A stretch of DNA of 64,000 nt from Hyphomicrobiales bacterium. GTDB taxonomy: Bacteria > Pseudomonadota > Alphaproteobacteria > Rhizobiales > Rhizobiaceae. The translations under genes and the position numbers were made by a program. Under the pieces are notes generated by a model, which was not told the origin of the DNA, made no database searches, and saw only the letters and a program-made list of their open reading frames with translations. Below, one piece after another: positions 8,460 through 17,605 of this stretch (position 1 is the stretch's first letter; the number at the start of each line of letters is the position of its first letter). The stretch spans positions 62,001 through 126,000 of the forward strand of contig UBMU01000036.1 of NCBI GenBank assembly GCA_900466605.1, read 5' to 3'.

Positions 8460-9488
8460 TTAACTTTCCCGCACCACGAACCGGTCGCGGCCGGCAGATT
8501 TGGCCTGGTAAAGTGCGCCGTCGACGTAGCTTAATATGTCCGTACGCTTCGTCCCGGCCTGCGGTGCGACGGCGCCGCCGACGCTGATGCAGGCGCGCAC
8601 TTCTTTTCCATCGATCTCGAAGGGTTTGCGGAAGGCCGCTACCAGCCGTTCGGCGACAGAGGACAATGCCGTTGCGTTTGGTGGGCTGGGAACGAAGATG
8701 GCGAATTCATCGCCGCCCATGCGAACGGCGATATCGCCGGACCGGATGACCTCGCGGATCCGGTTCCCGGCTTCTCGCAGAACCTCATCACCGGCGTGGT
8801 GACCGAATTTGTCGTTGATGCCTTTGAAACCGTCCATGTCGAGATAGAGTGCGCCGAAGGTCTGGTCGGCCGCAAGCGCGGCATCGAGCGCCCTGTCGAC
8901 GACGCTTGTCAGGGCTGACCGATTGTAGAAGCCGGTCAGCGGGTCCGTCATGGCCGCCGTGCGCAAGCTGCGCTCCGCGATCCCCATGATCAGGTTTGCC
9001 TTTTGCAATCTGAGCAGGCCGCTGGCGACGAGTGCAAAGCTACGCAGGTTGGCGATCTCCACTGCGTTGAGTTCGCGTGGTGTCGTACCGAGAATGCAGA
9101 AGGCGCCGACGGCAAGTCCTTCGTCCAACGCGACGGGTGCACCAGCATAGAAGCGAAAATGCGGAGCTCCGGTGACGTAGGACATCAGGCCGAGTTCCGG
9201 ATGCTTCGTCAGGTCAGGCACGATAAACAAGTCGTTCGCATAAACCACCCGCGTGCAGATCGATTGTTCCCGGGAGCATTCCGCAATCGCCATGCCCGCC
9301 TGTCCGGCGATGCGCTGCCAATCCTCGTCGATAATGTTGATCGCCGCATACGGTGCGGCAAAGACCCCTCTGGCGAGTTCCGCCAACGCGGCAAGCTCCG
9401 GCGTCGAGCTGCCGGCGCCGGAATTCAGCGCGCGCACAGCAAGCAGTCTGTCGGTCTCGTTGCTGGGGATCCGGACGTTTTGTCCCAT
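8460..9488 (-). CDS. GAF-GGDEF diguanylate cyclase
   Basis: Protein of 342 residues that should make cyclic di-GMP. Residues ~20-165 form a GAF domain of the type with an ICTRVVYANDLFIVPD segment. The GGDEF domain starts at TDPLTGFYNRSAL and has an intact active site, MGGDEFAIF, near residue 258. An RxxD inhibitory I-site (RSGD) lies five residues before it, so product feedback is expected. No EAL domain and no membrane helix. The start at 9488 is chosen because GGAG lies 8 bases upstream; an ATG five codons earlier (9503) has no ribosome binding site. It converges on the kinase operon with an 17-base gap. Confidence 0.92.
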   Translation of the reverse strand: MGQNVRIPSNETDRLLAVRALNSGAGSSTPELAALAELARGVFAAPYAAINIIDEDWQRIAGQAGMAIAECSREQSICTRVVYANDLFIVPDLTKHPELGLMSYVTGAPHFRFYAGAPVALDEGLAVGAFCILGTTPRELNAVEIANLRSFALVASGLLRLQKANLIMGIAERSLRTAAMTDPLTGFYNRSALTSVVDRALDAALAADQTFGALYLDMDGFKGINDKFGHHAGDEVLREAGNRIREVIRSGDIAVRMGGDEFAIFVPSPPNATALSSVAERLVAAFRKPFEIDGKEVRACISVGGAVAPQAGTKRTDILSYVDGALYQAKSAGRDRFVVRES

Positions 9489-9723
9489 CTGTTTCTCCGT
9501 CATCGATGCGTCGGCGCATAAAATGATGCGTTAGCGCCGGAGGGCAAGAGCGTTGCGGCGTCTCAAATGTGGACAAAGCCTGTGGTGCGACGCCAAAAAC
9601 GATCATGGTTCCAATGCCGTGCGTGAGGCTTTCGTCGAATGCATGCAGGGACCGTTTGCTTCTGGAACGAGACACGCTAGATTTCGCATGCAGACTGACG
9701 AAAGAGCTTGGAGGAGCGTTTTT

Positions 9724-10095
9724 ATGAGACGGATGTGGCCGGAGGAGTTCAATTCCATTCTCGACGGAGCCGAGGAAGTCACGCTGGAACTGCCGGCGAT
9801 AGAGCACGAGGACGGCTCGCGCAGCGAAGCGGTCAGCCGTAAGGCACTGAAAGTCCGCATTTCAATGGATGACTATGAACGCATCTGGCCGCTGGCCGAG
9901 ATGCGCTACCGGCTGGATGGTAGACTGGCCGGCAAGGCGATCACGCTGATTACCACCAGCCCGCATTTTCATCGCTGGCATCCCGCCGATGGCGGCAGCG
10001 TCGATAATGTTTCCGCCAGCGGCCGCCACTACACGACGAAATACATCGTCGTGCATTTCCTGCTCGACGATGTGAGGGAAACGGCGGCCGCCTGA
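9724..10095 (+). CDS. conserved hypothetical protein
   Basis: Unrecognised 123-residue soluble protein, acidic in the first third (WPEEFNSILDGAEEVTLELPAIEHED) and basic/aromatic later. A His/Trp patch (TTSPHFHRWHP) and KYIVVHFLLDDV near the C terminus are its most distinctive segments. No signal peptide or membrane helix. Start chosen at 9724 because GGAGGAG lies 7 bases upstream; the reading frame is open further upstream but without a ribosome binding site. It converges on the PLP enzyme gene with 13 bases between stops. No function is proposed. Confidence 0.75.
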   Translation: MRRMWPEEFNSILDGAEEVTLELPAIEHEDGSRSEAVSRKALKVRISMDDYERIWPLAEMRYRLDGRLAGKAITLITTSPHFHRWHPADGGSVDNVSASGRHYTTKYIVVHFLLDDVRETAAA

Positions 10096-10108
10096 GCCAC
10101 CGTTCAAT

Positions 10109-11392
10109 TCACGCCGCGTCCAGGGCCTGTTGTAGATCGGCGACGAGATCATCCGGATGCTCGATGCCGATCGACAGCCGGATGGTCGATTCCAGCACGC
10201 CGATCCGTTGGCGAACGTCGGCCGGCACGCCGGAATGGGTCATCGTTGCCGGATGGCTAGCGAGCGATTCCGTGCCGCCGAGGCTCACCGCCAGCTTGAA
10301 GATCTGCAAGGCGTTCAGGAATTTGAAGGATGCCGGCTGGCCGCCCTTGATGTCGAAGGAGAAAGTCGATCCGGCGCCGCTGCACTGCGCCGCGAAGGCA
10401 CGCCCGAGCGGCGAATTGGCGTCGTGGTACGGCAGGTAGTGTATACCATCGACCTTCGGATGCTCGCGCAGGAAGTCGGCAACGACGCGGGCATTGTTGT
10501 TAGCCCGCTCCATGCGGATCTGCAGCGTTTCCAGCGACCGGCCGAGCATCCAGCAGGAATGCGGATCAAGCTGCGTACCGATGGCACCGCGCAGCGCCTT
10601 CACCTGCTTCATCACGGCCTTGGAGCCCAGCGCAGCGCCTGCGATGAGGTCCGAATGGCCACCGACATATTTGGTCAGCGAATAGAGCGAGATATCGGCG
10701 CCATGTTCGATCGGTCTTTGGAAGACTGGGCCAAGCAGTGTGTTGTCGCAGGCGATGATTGGCGTGTGCCCCTGCTTCCTTCCGATCGTATCGGCCACGC
10801 GGCGGATCATCGCGACGTCGACGAGGCTGTTGGTCGGATTGGCGGGCGTCTCTATGAGGATCATTGACACCCGGCCCTTTGCCATGGCTTCTTCAGCAGC
10901 CGCCTGGACGGACACCTCGCTCACGCCATCGGCGAAGCCGACAGCCGCGACGCCGAGGTTGAGGAAGGTCTTTGCAAGCAGCGTCTCGGTTCCGCCGTAG
11001 AGCGGCTGGGAGTGAAGCACGGCATCGCCGGGGCGAACGAAGGCCAGCAGCGTCGTGGCGATTGCCGACATGCCAGATGAAAAGAGGGCACAGCTTTCGG
11101 TGCGTTCATAGACGGCAAGCCGGTCTTCGACGATTTCGCTGTTGGGGTGATTGAAGCGGGAATAGACGAGCCCCGCGCCTTTGCCTGCTGGCGGCTCCTT
11201 GCGCCCGGAAACGTAGTCGAAGAAGTCGCGCCCATCCTCTGCGGATTTGAAGACGAACGTCGAAGTCAGGAATACCGGCGGCTTTACCGCCCCTTCCGAC
11301 AGTTCAGGGTCGTAGCCATAATTCAGCATCTGCGTTTCGGGATGCAGGGCATGGTTGCCGATATGAGTCTTGGAAGGGTGTGGTGCAGTCAT
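10109..11392 (-). CDS. Cys/Met-metabolism PLP enzyme (cystathionine gamma-synthase / methionine gamma-lyase family)
   Basis: PLP-dependent enzyme of 427 residues in the Cys/Met metabolism family. Visible motifs are YSRFNHPN (phosphate-binding Tyr/Arg), SSGMSAIATTLLAFVRPGD, IETPANPT, ACDNTLLGP and the Schiff-base Lys near residue 238 in SLTKYVGGHSD. SLGGTESLASHPATMTHS is the classical C-terminal signature. An N-terminal extension of about 45 residues and the insert DYVSGRKEPPAGKGAG are unlike E. coli MetB. The start at 11392 follows GAGGAG. The divergent Lrp-family gene suggests regulated amino acid degradation, as in methionine gamma-lyase loci with an Lrp partner, but a biosynthetic gamma-synthase role remains possible. 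Confidence 0.88.
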   Translation of the reverse strand: MTAPHPSKTHIGNHALHPETQMLNYGYDPELSEGAVKPPVFLTSTFVFKSAEDGRDFFDYVSGRKEPPAGKGAGLVYSRFNHPNSEIVEDRLAVYERTESCALFSSGMSAIATTLLAFVRPGDAVLHSQPLYGGTETLLAKTFLNLGVAAVGFADGVSEVSVQAAAEEAMAKGRVSMILIETPANPTNSLVDVAMIRRVADTIGRKQGHTPIIACDNTLLGPVFQRPIEHGADISLYSLTKYVGGHSDLIAGAALGSKAVMKQVKALRGAIGTQLDPHSCWMLGRSLETLQIRMERANNNARVVADFLREHPKVDGIHYLPYHDANSPLGRAFAAQCSGAGSTFSFDIKGGQPASFKFLNALQIFKLAVSLGGTESLASHPATMTHSGVPADVRQRIGVLESTIRLSIGIEHPDDLVADLQQALDAA

Positions 11393-11424
11393 TATCGTCT
11401 CCTCAAGAGATGCGCGTGATGCTC

Positions 11425-11465
11425 GCAAATTATATCAGAACACGAGGGCTGTTCTTGCTATTTGC
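11425..11465. promoter_or_regulatory. compound inverted repeat in the PLP-enzyme / Lrp divergent promoter
   Basis: The 121-base divergent region holds a nested inverted repeat: outer arms GCAAAT (11425-11430) and ATTTGC (11460-11465), inner arms AGAACA (11437-11442) and TGTTCT (11450-11455), with a 7-base centre. Nested half-sites suit an Lrp/AsnC oligomer, and the regulator encoded at 11514 is the obvious candidate to bind here and control both its own gene and the PLP enzyme. Assignment to that protein is inference. Confidence 0.5.
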
Positions 11466-11513
11466 TGCACGGTAATGCTGTCTAAAGCAACTTATTGCGG
11501 AGAATGGTGAGTT

Positions 11514-11972
11514 GTGACGCAGAAAATTGCTGACGATATGGACCGGAAGATCCTCAAGGAACTGATGGGCGATGCACGCCTTGCGAACAACGAGCTTGCG
11601 GAACGCGTCGGGCTTTCGGCATCGGCCTGCCTGCGTCGCCTGCGCCGCCTTGAGGATGCGGAGATTATCCAGGGCTACACGACAGTCGTCGATCCGGCCG
11701 TCGACGGCTGGACGATGACGGCGCTGGCATCCATTCGACTAAGTCGCCAGCACGAGGACGAGATCGAGATGTTCGAGAATGCCGTTCGCGACTGGGACGA
11801 AGTGCTGGAATGCCATCTGGTGACAGGGTCGCGGGACTATGTCCTGAAAGTGATGAGCTCTGGCCTCGAAGACTACGAGCGTTTCATCAAGGAAAAGATT
11901 GCCCGCCTGAAATGCGTCGATACCATCGAGACGAGCTTCGTGATGAACACCATCAAGGCGCGGCGGGTGTAG
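11514..11972 (+). CDS. Lrp/AsnC-family transcriptional regulator
   Basis: A 152-residue regulator with an N-terminal winged helix-turn-helix (DRKILKELMGDARLANNELAERVGLSASACLRRLRRLEDAEIIQGY, residues ~8-52) and a C-terminal RAM domain (MTALASIRLSRQHEDEIEMFENAVRDWDEVLECHLVTGSRDYVLKV) with the G-D/Y ligand-binding loop. Length is typical. Translation starts at GTG with GGAG upstream. It is divergent from the PLP enzyme, and 19 bases separate it from the SDR gene downstream, suggesting one transcription unit with that gene. Expected to sense an amino acid and bind the nested repeat at 11425-11465. Confidence 0.9.
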   Translation: MTQKIADDMDRKILKELMGDARLANNELAERVGLSASACLRRLRRLEDAEIIQGYTTVVDPAVDGWTMTALASIRLSRQHEDEIEMFENAVRDWDEVLECHLVTGSRDYVLKVMSSGLEDYERFIKEKIARLKCVDTIETSFVMNTIKARRV

Positions 11973-11991
11973 TGTCCGCAGGAGGGCTATC

Positions 11992-12693
11992 ATGACTGAA
12001 TTTCCTTACAGCTCCGCTCTCATCGTCGGCGCAGGCCCCGGCCTCAGCGCTTCGCTTGCGCGTCAGTTGACGGAGCGCGGGGTCAAGGTTGCGCTGGCGG
12101 CGCGCAATATCGACAAGCTGAGCAGGCTTGCCGGCGAAACCGGCGCGCGTGCCTTCACCGCGGATGCCGCGCTGCCCGCTTCCGTCGCAGCGCTCTTTGA
12201 AGACGTCGCGGCCGCGATCGGGGATCCCGAAGTGGTCGTCTACAACGCAAGCGGGCGCCTGCGAGGTCCTTTGGCCGAGCTCGATCCCGCTGCCGTCGAA
12301 CAGGCAATTGCAATCAGTGCCTATGGCGGCTTCCTTGTCAGCCAGCAGGCTGCAAGGCGTATGCTTCCGCATGGGCGTGGCGCGATCCTGTTTACCGGCG
12401 CGACCGCCAGCATCAAGGGATTTGCCCAGTCGGCGGCCTTTGCCATGGGCAAGTTTGCGCTTCGCGGCCTCGCCCAGAGCGCTGCCCGCGAGCTAGGGCC
12501 GAAGGGAATTCACGTCGCGCACTTCGTCATCGACGGCGCCATCCGTTCAGAGATGCGTCGGGAAGACCCGGGCAAGCCGGATGCAATGCTTGATCCTGAC
12601 GCCATCGCGCAGAATTACATCGATGTCCTGCTGCAGCACAGGAGCGCCTGGTCGCAGGAAATCGAAGTGCGGCCGTGGACGGAATCGTTCTGA
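11992..12693 (+). CDS. short-chain dehydrogenase/reductase-like protein with altered active site
   Basis: A 233-residue Rossmann-fold SDR with the cofactor loop GAGPGLSASLA near residue 14, a dinucleotide-specificity segment AARNIDK and the NAG-equivalent YNASG. The catalytic region reads FTGATASIKGFAQSAAFAMGK: the usual YxxxK is FxxxK, and the usual Ser 13 residues before it appears to be Ala. Known SDRs need that Tyr for proton transfer, so this protein may bind NAD(P) without standard redox activity or use other residues. It follows the Lrp gene by 19 bases with GGAGG as ribosome binding site. Confidence 0.86.
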   Translation: MTEFPYSSALIVGAGPGLSASLARQLTERGVKVALAARNIDKLSRLAGETGARAFTADAALPASVAALFEDVAAAIGDPEVVVYNASGRLRGPLAELDPAAVEQAIAISAYGGFLVSQQAARRMLPHGRGAILFTGATASIKGFAQSAAFAMGKFALRGLAQSAARELGPKGIHVAHFVIDGAIRSEMRREDPGKPDAMLDPDAIAQNYIDVLLQHRSAWSQEIEVRPWTESF

Positions 12694-13037
12694 TACCTGA
12701 CTAACATCCGCTTGCCGCATGCGGATCGGGCATGGAGCTCGTGCCGGCCGATTTCAGCACGGGAAACGGCTGAAAACCCTGAAAAGTTAAAAAATTCTCG
12801 CGTTGGTTAACGGGTTGTTTACCACGTTTCGTGAAAGGTGCTTTCTGAGCATTGGCGACTTGCATTCCTTTTTTCAGTCTCGCGTTTCATGGGAATGCCG
12901 CTACGCCGTACAGGTTGAGGAAAGTCTAATTGATTATCTCTTCATGAACGGTGCTCTCGCCCGCATTCCGATGCGGCGGTGACGGAAGCCAATGATCGGC
13001 CCTGACGAGGGTTCGGACAGATGAAGCGAGCAAGAAG
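12694..13037. other. podJ upstream region, no gene seen
   Basis: This 344-base interval holds no convincing reading frame. The AT-rich part 12787-12825 contains TTAA (12807-12810), seven bases, then TTTA (12818-12821), close to the CtrA recognition pattern TTAA-N7-TTAA. Because podJ in Caulobacter and relatives is under cell-cycle control, this is a plausible regulatory site, but one of eight motif bases deviates and such matches occur by chance. The podJ start has only a weak ribosome binding site. Confidence 0.4.
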
Positions 13038-16000
13038 ATGAACGGATCGCGATCAAATTCCCCACGGCATTCCGACAGGGCGTCGCTCGATGCGCTGAAC
13101 CGTACCATCGAAGGTCTGGAGGCGAGGATCGAGGGTTTGATGGGCACCGGTGCTCGCGACCAGCGCCAACGCGCCCCGGCGCCGGAGCGCGAAGTCTACG
13201 CTGATCCTTACGCCGCGCGCGCTTCTCATGCCGCCGAAGCGCGGCCGGATCCTTTCGCGGAAATTCGCCAGCGCCAGCGGATGCTGGAGGCAAGCCGGGA
13301 ACGCCCGGCGGTGCGTGAGTCCGCATCCTACACGCGCGAGCAACCGGCCCCGTCGCGCGCTCCGCAGTCGCTTGCCGAACGCACACAGCGTCCGGTCGTG
13401 CCGCAGTCGGCATCGGCTCAACCGGCCCATCGCGCAGCAGAAGAGACGATGACCGAGATCGCGCAGGCGCTCGTCAATCTTCGTCATGATTTGAAGCGCG
13501 ACATCTCCGATGGCGTGACGCGCGAGATGAACGCGCTGCGCGACGAGATCCGCAGCATCAAGGTCGGTGCGGAAGACCGCCGCTTCGCCGATGACATTCG
13601 CACCGACATGAGCCGTCTCGCAAGCAGCATAGACGAGCTTGCCGGTCGTTCCGATGCGCCCGAGGCGCAGGGGCTGCGCGGCGAATTCGAAGAGCTGCGC
13701 TCGCTGATGGACGGCTTGGCGCGCGAAGATTCAATCCGCCATATGGAAACCCGCTGGGACGGCTTCGAGAACCAGCTGCACGCACTCGACACCGCAGGAT
13801 TGCAGGAAGAGTTGGTGGCGCTTGCCTACCGGCTCGATGACATCAAGCGCCATATCGGCGGCATGGGCGAAAGTCCGGCTGTCCGCGCGCTGGAAGACAA
13901 GCTTCTCTCGATCGCGACGGCGATGGAGCAGTTCGGTAGCATGATTCAGCCGCATGACCGGGCGATGACCGAGCAGTTTGCGGCGGTAGACAGCCGCCTC
14001 GATGAAATCAGCCGCGCCATCGCGGCGACCGGCCGGGCCGCTGCCGCCGGCGATCCCGCCATGATGCATCGTCTCGAAGGCAGGCTGAACGCACTGGCTG
14101 AACAAATCGATCTGATGGGCCACAGCGTCGCGAGCCGAACGGCCCCAACCGATGCCCTGGCGGATCGGCTCGAAACCCTGACGCTGCGTGTCGAGGAACT
14201 CGCCAATGCTGAGGCGACCTCGCGCCTGGACGAGCGCCTGGAACACCTGTCCTACCTGCTGGAGCGTAACCACAAGGCTGCGCCGCAGCCCGAGCTAACG
14301 GGCGCGCTTGCTGACATTTCCCGCAAGATCGATGCGCTCGAAGCGGGCTCCGTCAACGACGCACTCGCGCAGCGCCTGGACTATCTTGCACGCCGCATCG
14401 ACGAGATGGACTTTCAGCCGCTCCAGCCTGTCGTCGCTCCGGTGGACGATAGCGCCATCCGCCGTATCGAAGGCCGGCTCGGTGATATCGTTGCGCGGTT
14501 GGAGGAAAGCACCGCGGCGCCTGCGGCGGATCCGCGCGCGTTGAAGAACCTCGAAGACCAGATCGCAAATCTGTCGGCCCTGATGACCGAACCGCGGCCG
14601 GCGGCCGAGATGCCAGAAGAATTCGACCGCCGCATGGGCGCGATCGAAGATTACATGGCGACCAGTGACGAATACATCATCGAGGCTGCCCGGCAGGCGG
14701 CGGAAGCCGTGGTCGAAGCCTATGCAAGGAGCGGCGCGTTGCAGGGCGGCGCTCCAGCTGCCGCCGACATGTCGGCGCTCAATGCGCTTGCCGACGACCT
14801 ACGTCAGCTGGAAGATCTCAGCCGCAGCAGCGACGAGCGCACCCACAGGACCTTCCAGGCCCTGCACGAGACGCTCGTCCAGATCGCCGAGCGACTGGAC
14901 ACCATGGAAGACCGCGCCGTCGCAAGGCCTGCGCCGAGAATGCCGGAAGCGGATGTCGATTTCACAGTCGATACTTATGCGATGATGCAGGCCGGCGCGG
15001 AGGATGCGCAGAAGCCGGCCGTGTTTGGAACCCGCGCCCCGGCAGGCCGTCAGCGCGAGGTCATCGACGAAGCGCCTGCAGCCCCGGTCATGGCAGCGAC
15101 CGACACCAGCGTCGTCGCCATCGAAGCGGCGACGAAGCCCGCATCTTCTGCAAATCTCTCCAAGGGAAGTCTGCTTGTGGGACTGGGCAAGCGCCTGCTG
15201 CCCGGCAAGAAGGCCAAGGCCGAAACCGCGGCCACCGAACGCACGCTTGTCGATCCGGCGCCTTCGATCGATCCGGTTGACGTGATGCCGCCGGAAGCGG
15301 CCAATGAGCCACTGGAGCCGGGCTCGGGCGCGCCCGACGTCAAGAAAATTCTGGAGCGTGTGCGTACCAGCCAGAACGCCGCTCGGGTGAATGCGAAGCC
15401 GGCAACCGAAAACGAGCGCGCAGACTACATTGCTGCTGCCCGCCGCGCTGCTCAGGCCGCTGCGATGGAAACCGAGCCGGGTGCCAAGCAGCAGTCCGTC
15501 AAGGCCGACAAGAAGGCCAAGGACAAAGACGCGACCAAGGCAAGTGCCTTCTCGCGTTTCCGCCGTCCGATCCTCTTGGCCGTCGGTGCCGTTCTGCTGG
15601 CGATCATGGCGTTCCCGCTTGCCCGCACGCTAACGAGCGGCCAGCCTGCGCCGTCCGCCGAAGTTGCCGTGCTGACGGATTCGGCCAGCAATGGCCTGCC
15701 CGTCGACAGCGAAACGGCACCGGATCAGGTTGCCGCAACCACTCCGGAAGCCCCGGCCGCCGCCGCTCCTGTCGCGCCGCTTGCAAGCAGCGATCCAGCG
15801 CCAGCACCGGCAGCACCCGATCATTTGACCGCTGCCGCACCGCTGAATGGCGACGCGGTCGCCCCGTTTGTGCCTTCGGGCGCGCCGCAGGACGTGTCAG
15901 GCTTCGTTGCCAAGGATACTGCTCCAGTTGCTGCCGGCATGGCCGCGTCGGCCACGGAAACAGCGGGCATTGCCGTTCCCGAGGCAGTACAGCCGAAATC

Positions 16001-16844
16001 GCTCGCCGATGCGGCCAGGAGCGGTGATGCGCTGGCGCTATTCGAGATCGGTGCTCGCTATAGTGAAGGCCGCGCCGGTATCGCCGTCGATCCGAAGGAG
16101 GCGGTAAGCTGGTATCAGCTGGCTGCGGACAAGGGCTTCGCGCCGGCTGAGTATCGGCTCGGCAGCATCTACGAGAAAGGCACCGGCGTCGATCGCGATA
16201 TCACCAAGGCCAAGCGCTATTACGAGCAGGCTGCCAACAGTGGCAATGCCAGCGCGATGCACAATCTCGCGGTGCTCTACGCGTCGGGCGCCTTGGGCCA
16301 GCAGGACTACAAGGCGGCTGCAGACTTGTTCACCAAGGCGGCCGACCTCGGCATCACCGACAGCCAATTCAATCTTGCGATCCTTTGCGCTCGCGGCAAT
16401 GGCGTCGCGCAGGATCTGACCGAGTCCTACAAGTGGTTCGCGGTTGCCGCGAAGGGCGGCGACAAGGACGCTGCACAGAAGCGCGACGAAGTCGCCAATG
16501 CTATGAAGCCGGATCAACTGGAGAAGGCACGCGCCAAGGCCGACCTCTGGAAGGCTGCTCCACTCGACAACAAGGCGAATGGCATCAACGTCCCCGATGA
16601 ATGGATCGGCAATGCCACCAAGACCTCTACTGTCGACATGCGGAAGGCGATTCGCAACATCCAGGCGATCCTCAACAACAACGGCTTCGACGCGGGCCAG
16701 CCGGATGGCGAGCTTGGTGCGAAAACCGTCGCGGCGATCAAGAGCTTCCAGAAGTCGGTCGGCCAGGAGCCGAGTGGAAAAATCAACGACGATACGGTGA
16801 AGGCGCTGCTGGAACGCAACAAGGGACCGGCCACCAAGGTCTGA
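13038..16844 (+). CDS. podJ: PodJ-like polar organelle development / localisation protein
   Basis: Large 1268-residue inner-membrane scaffold. Residues ~15-640 are mostly amphipathic heptad sequence predicted to be coiled coil, followed by a proline/alanine-rich linker and a basic stretch. One membrane helix lies near 842-865 (RRPILLAVGAVLLAIMAFPLA). Another low-complexity Ala/Pro segment follows. Three or four Sel1-type repeats (~986-1150, for example ALFEIGARYSEG, AEYRLGSIYEKGTGV, AMHNLAVLYASG) and a C-terminal peptidoglycan-binding domain (~1200-1262, IQAILNNNGFDAGQPDGELGAKT) complete it. This order of coiled coil, one helix, Sel1 repeats and PG binding is that of Caulobacter and Agrobacterium PodJ, which mark the pole and recruit cell-cycle factors. 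Confidence 0.88.
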   Translation: MNGSRSNSPRHSDRASLDALNRTIEGLEARIEGLMGTGARDQRQRAPAPEREVYADPYAARASHAAEARPDPFAEIRQRQRMLEASRERPAVRESASYTREQPAPSRAPQSLAERTQRPVVPQSASAQPAHRAAEETMTEIAQALVNLRHDLKRDISDGVTREMNALRDEIRSIKVGAEDRRFADDIRTDMSRLASSIDELAGRSDAPEAQGLRGEFEELRSLMDGLAREDSIRHMETRWDGFENQLHALDTAGLQEELVALAYRLDDIKRHIGGMGESPAVRALEDKLLSIATAMEQFGSMIQPHDRAMTEQFAAVDSRLDEISRAIAATGRAAAAGDPAMMHRLEGRLNALAEQIDLMGHSVASRTAPTDALADRLETLTLRVEELANAEATSRLDERLEHLSYLLERNHKAAPQPELTGALADISRKIDALEAGSVNDALAQRLDYLARRIDEMDFQPLQPVVAPVDDSAIRRIEGRLGDIVARLEESTAAPAADPRALKNLEDQIANLSALMTEPRPAAEMPEEFDRRMGAIEDYMATSDEYIIEAARQAAEAVVEAYARSGALQGGAPAAADMSALNALADDLRQLEDLSRSSDERTHRTFQALHETLVQIAERLDTMEDRAVARPAPRMPEADVDFTVDTYAMMQAGAEDAQKPAVFGTRAPAGRQREVIDEAPAAPVMAATDTSVVAIEAATKPASSANLSKGSLLVGLGKRLLPGKKAKAETAATERTLVDPAPSIDPVDVMPPEAANEPLEPGSGAPDVKKILERVRTSQNAARVNAKPATENERADYIAAARRAAQAAAMETEPGAKQQSVKADKKAKDKDATKASAFSRFRRPILLAVGAVLLAIMAFPLARTLTSGQPAPSAEVAVLTDSASNGLPVDSETAPDQVAATTPEAPAAAAPVAPLASSDPAPAPAAPDHLTAAAPLNGDAVAPFVPSGAPQDVSGFVAKDTAPVAAGMAASATETAGIAVPEAVQPKSLADAARSGDALALFEIGARYSEGRAGIAVDPKEAVSWYQLAADKGFAPAEYRLGSIYEKGTGVDRDITKAKRYYEQAANSGNASAMHNLAVLYASGALGQQDYKAAADLFTKAADLGITDSQFNLAILCARGNGVAQDLTESYKWFAVAAKGGDKDAAQKRDEVANAMKPDQLEKARAKADLWKAAPLDNKANGINVPDEWIGNATKTSTVDMRKAIRNIQAILNNNGFDAGQPDGELGAKTVAAIKSFQKSVGQEPSGKINDDTVKALLERNKGPATKV

Positions 16845-17150
16845 TCAGCGGGCTATTCGATCTCCCATTCGCTGAGTGGGGATCGGATGCGCACCCGCGC
16901 GGGCGTGCAAGTCCGTGCAAGCTTCGCCGAATATCCGAGAGCACAGCCCCTGATTCAGTTTGACTGGGTTTGGGCGTGGTGTGGTTGTATCTATCGCAGT
17001 TCAAGCAGAATAATTTCGCATTCGACGCGCATTCACTCGAAAATGCTATTTGCAAAATATTGCAACTATGATTCTTCTTGCTGTGTAAGTGCTCTGCGTA
17101 TCGTGATTCGTGAATGTCTTTGATGCTGAATGATTTAGCGGAGATTCCGA
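16845..17150. other. intergenic region after podJ
   Basis: About 300 bases without a supported gene. The first part has an imperfect hairpin (CGATC.CCC with GGGGATCG around 16858-16886) that may end podJ transcription, though no T-run follows. The second half (16990-17120) is AT-richer than its surroundings and probably contains the promoter of the small gene at 17151. Confidence 0.35.
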
Positions 17151-17369
17151 ATGATTAATCTTGATATTGAAAGTTGGGCGCTGACTCGAGCTCACCATAT
17201 AGTTCTGAATGAGGGATTGAATCTTGCGAAGGCGGCGCAGGATCTGGACCGGAAGCGGTCGCGCACACTGGTTTACGAGCTTCAGAAAGTCATAGCCGCT
17301 GCCATTCTTGAGGCGCATGCAGCATCAGCTAGTTCCAGCATTGCCCCACAGGCGCAGCCGGAGAGCTAG
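17151..17369 (+). CDS. small hypothetical protein
   Basis: A 72-residue soluble protein (MINLDIESWALTRAHHIVLN at the start) with a central basic stretch DLDRKRSRTLVYELQKVI and an alanine/serine-rich tail. The region LNLAKAAQDLDRKRSRTLVYEL could form helices resembling a short DNA-binding motif, but no family is recognised. GGAG lies 6 bases before the ATG, which is the main support for it being real. Coding by chance cannot be excluded. Confidence 0.5.
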   Translation: MINLDIESWALTRAHHIVLNEGLNLAKAAQDLDRKRSRTLVYELQKVIAAAILEAHAASASSSIAPQAQPES

Positions 17370-17605
17370 GCTCCTCGGTCACATCCGGAGGGTGTACGCG
17401 CTTCCGGGTGAGACACCGTCGACAAGGCGGATTATGCCTTGCCAGGAACACAATTGCCGCGTAAATGGCCGACATCGATCTTGCTTGATGAACTTTGCTG
17501 CGGTGTTTGTGTCGTGGCTAGCGAACTTCCTCCAAAATCGGTCTTCGCCGTTCCCCAGTGGGGCGGTATGTTATCTATTATGCACGATTTGAAAGGAATC
17601 TCGTC

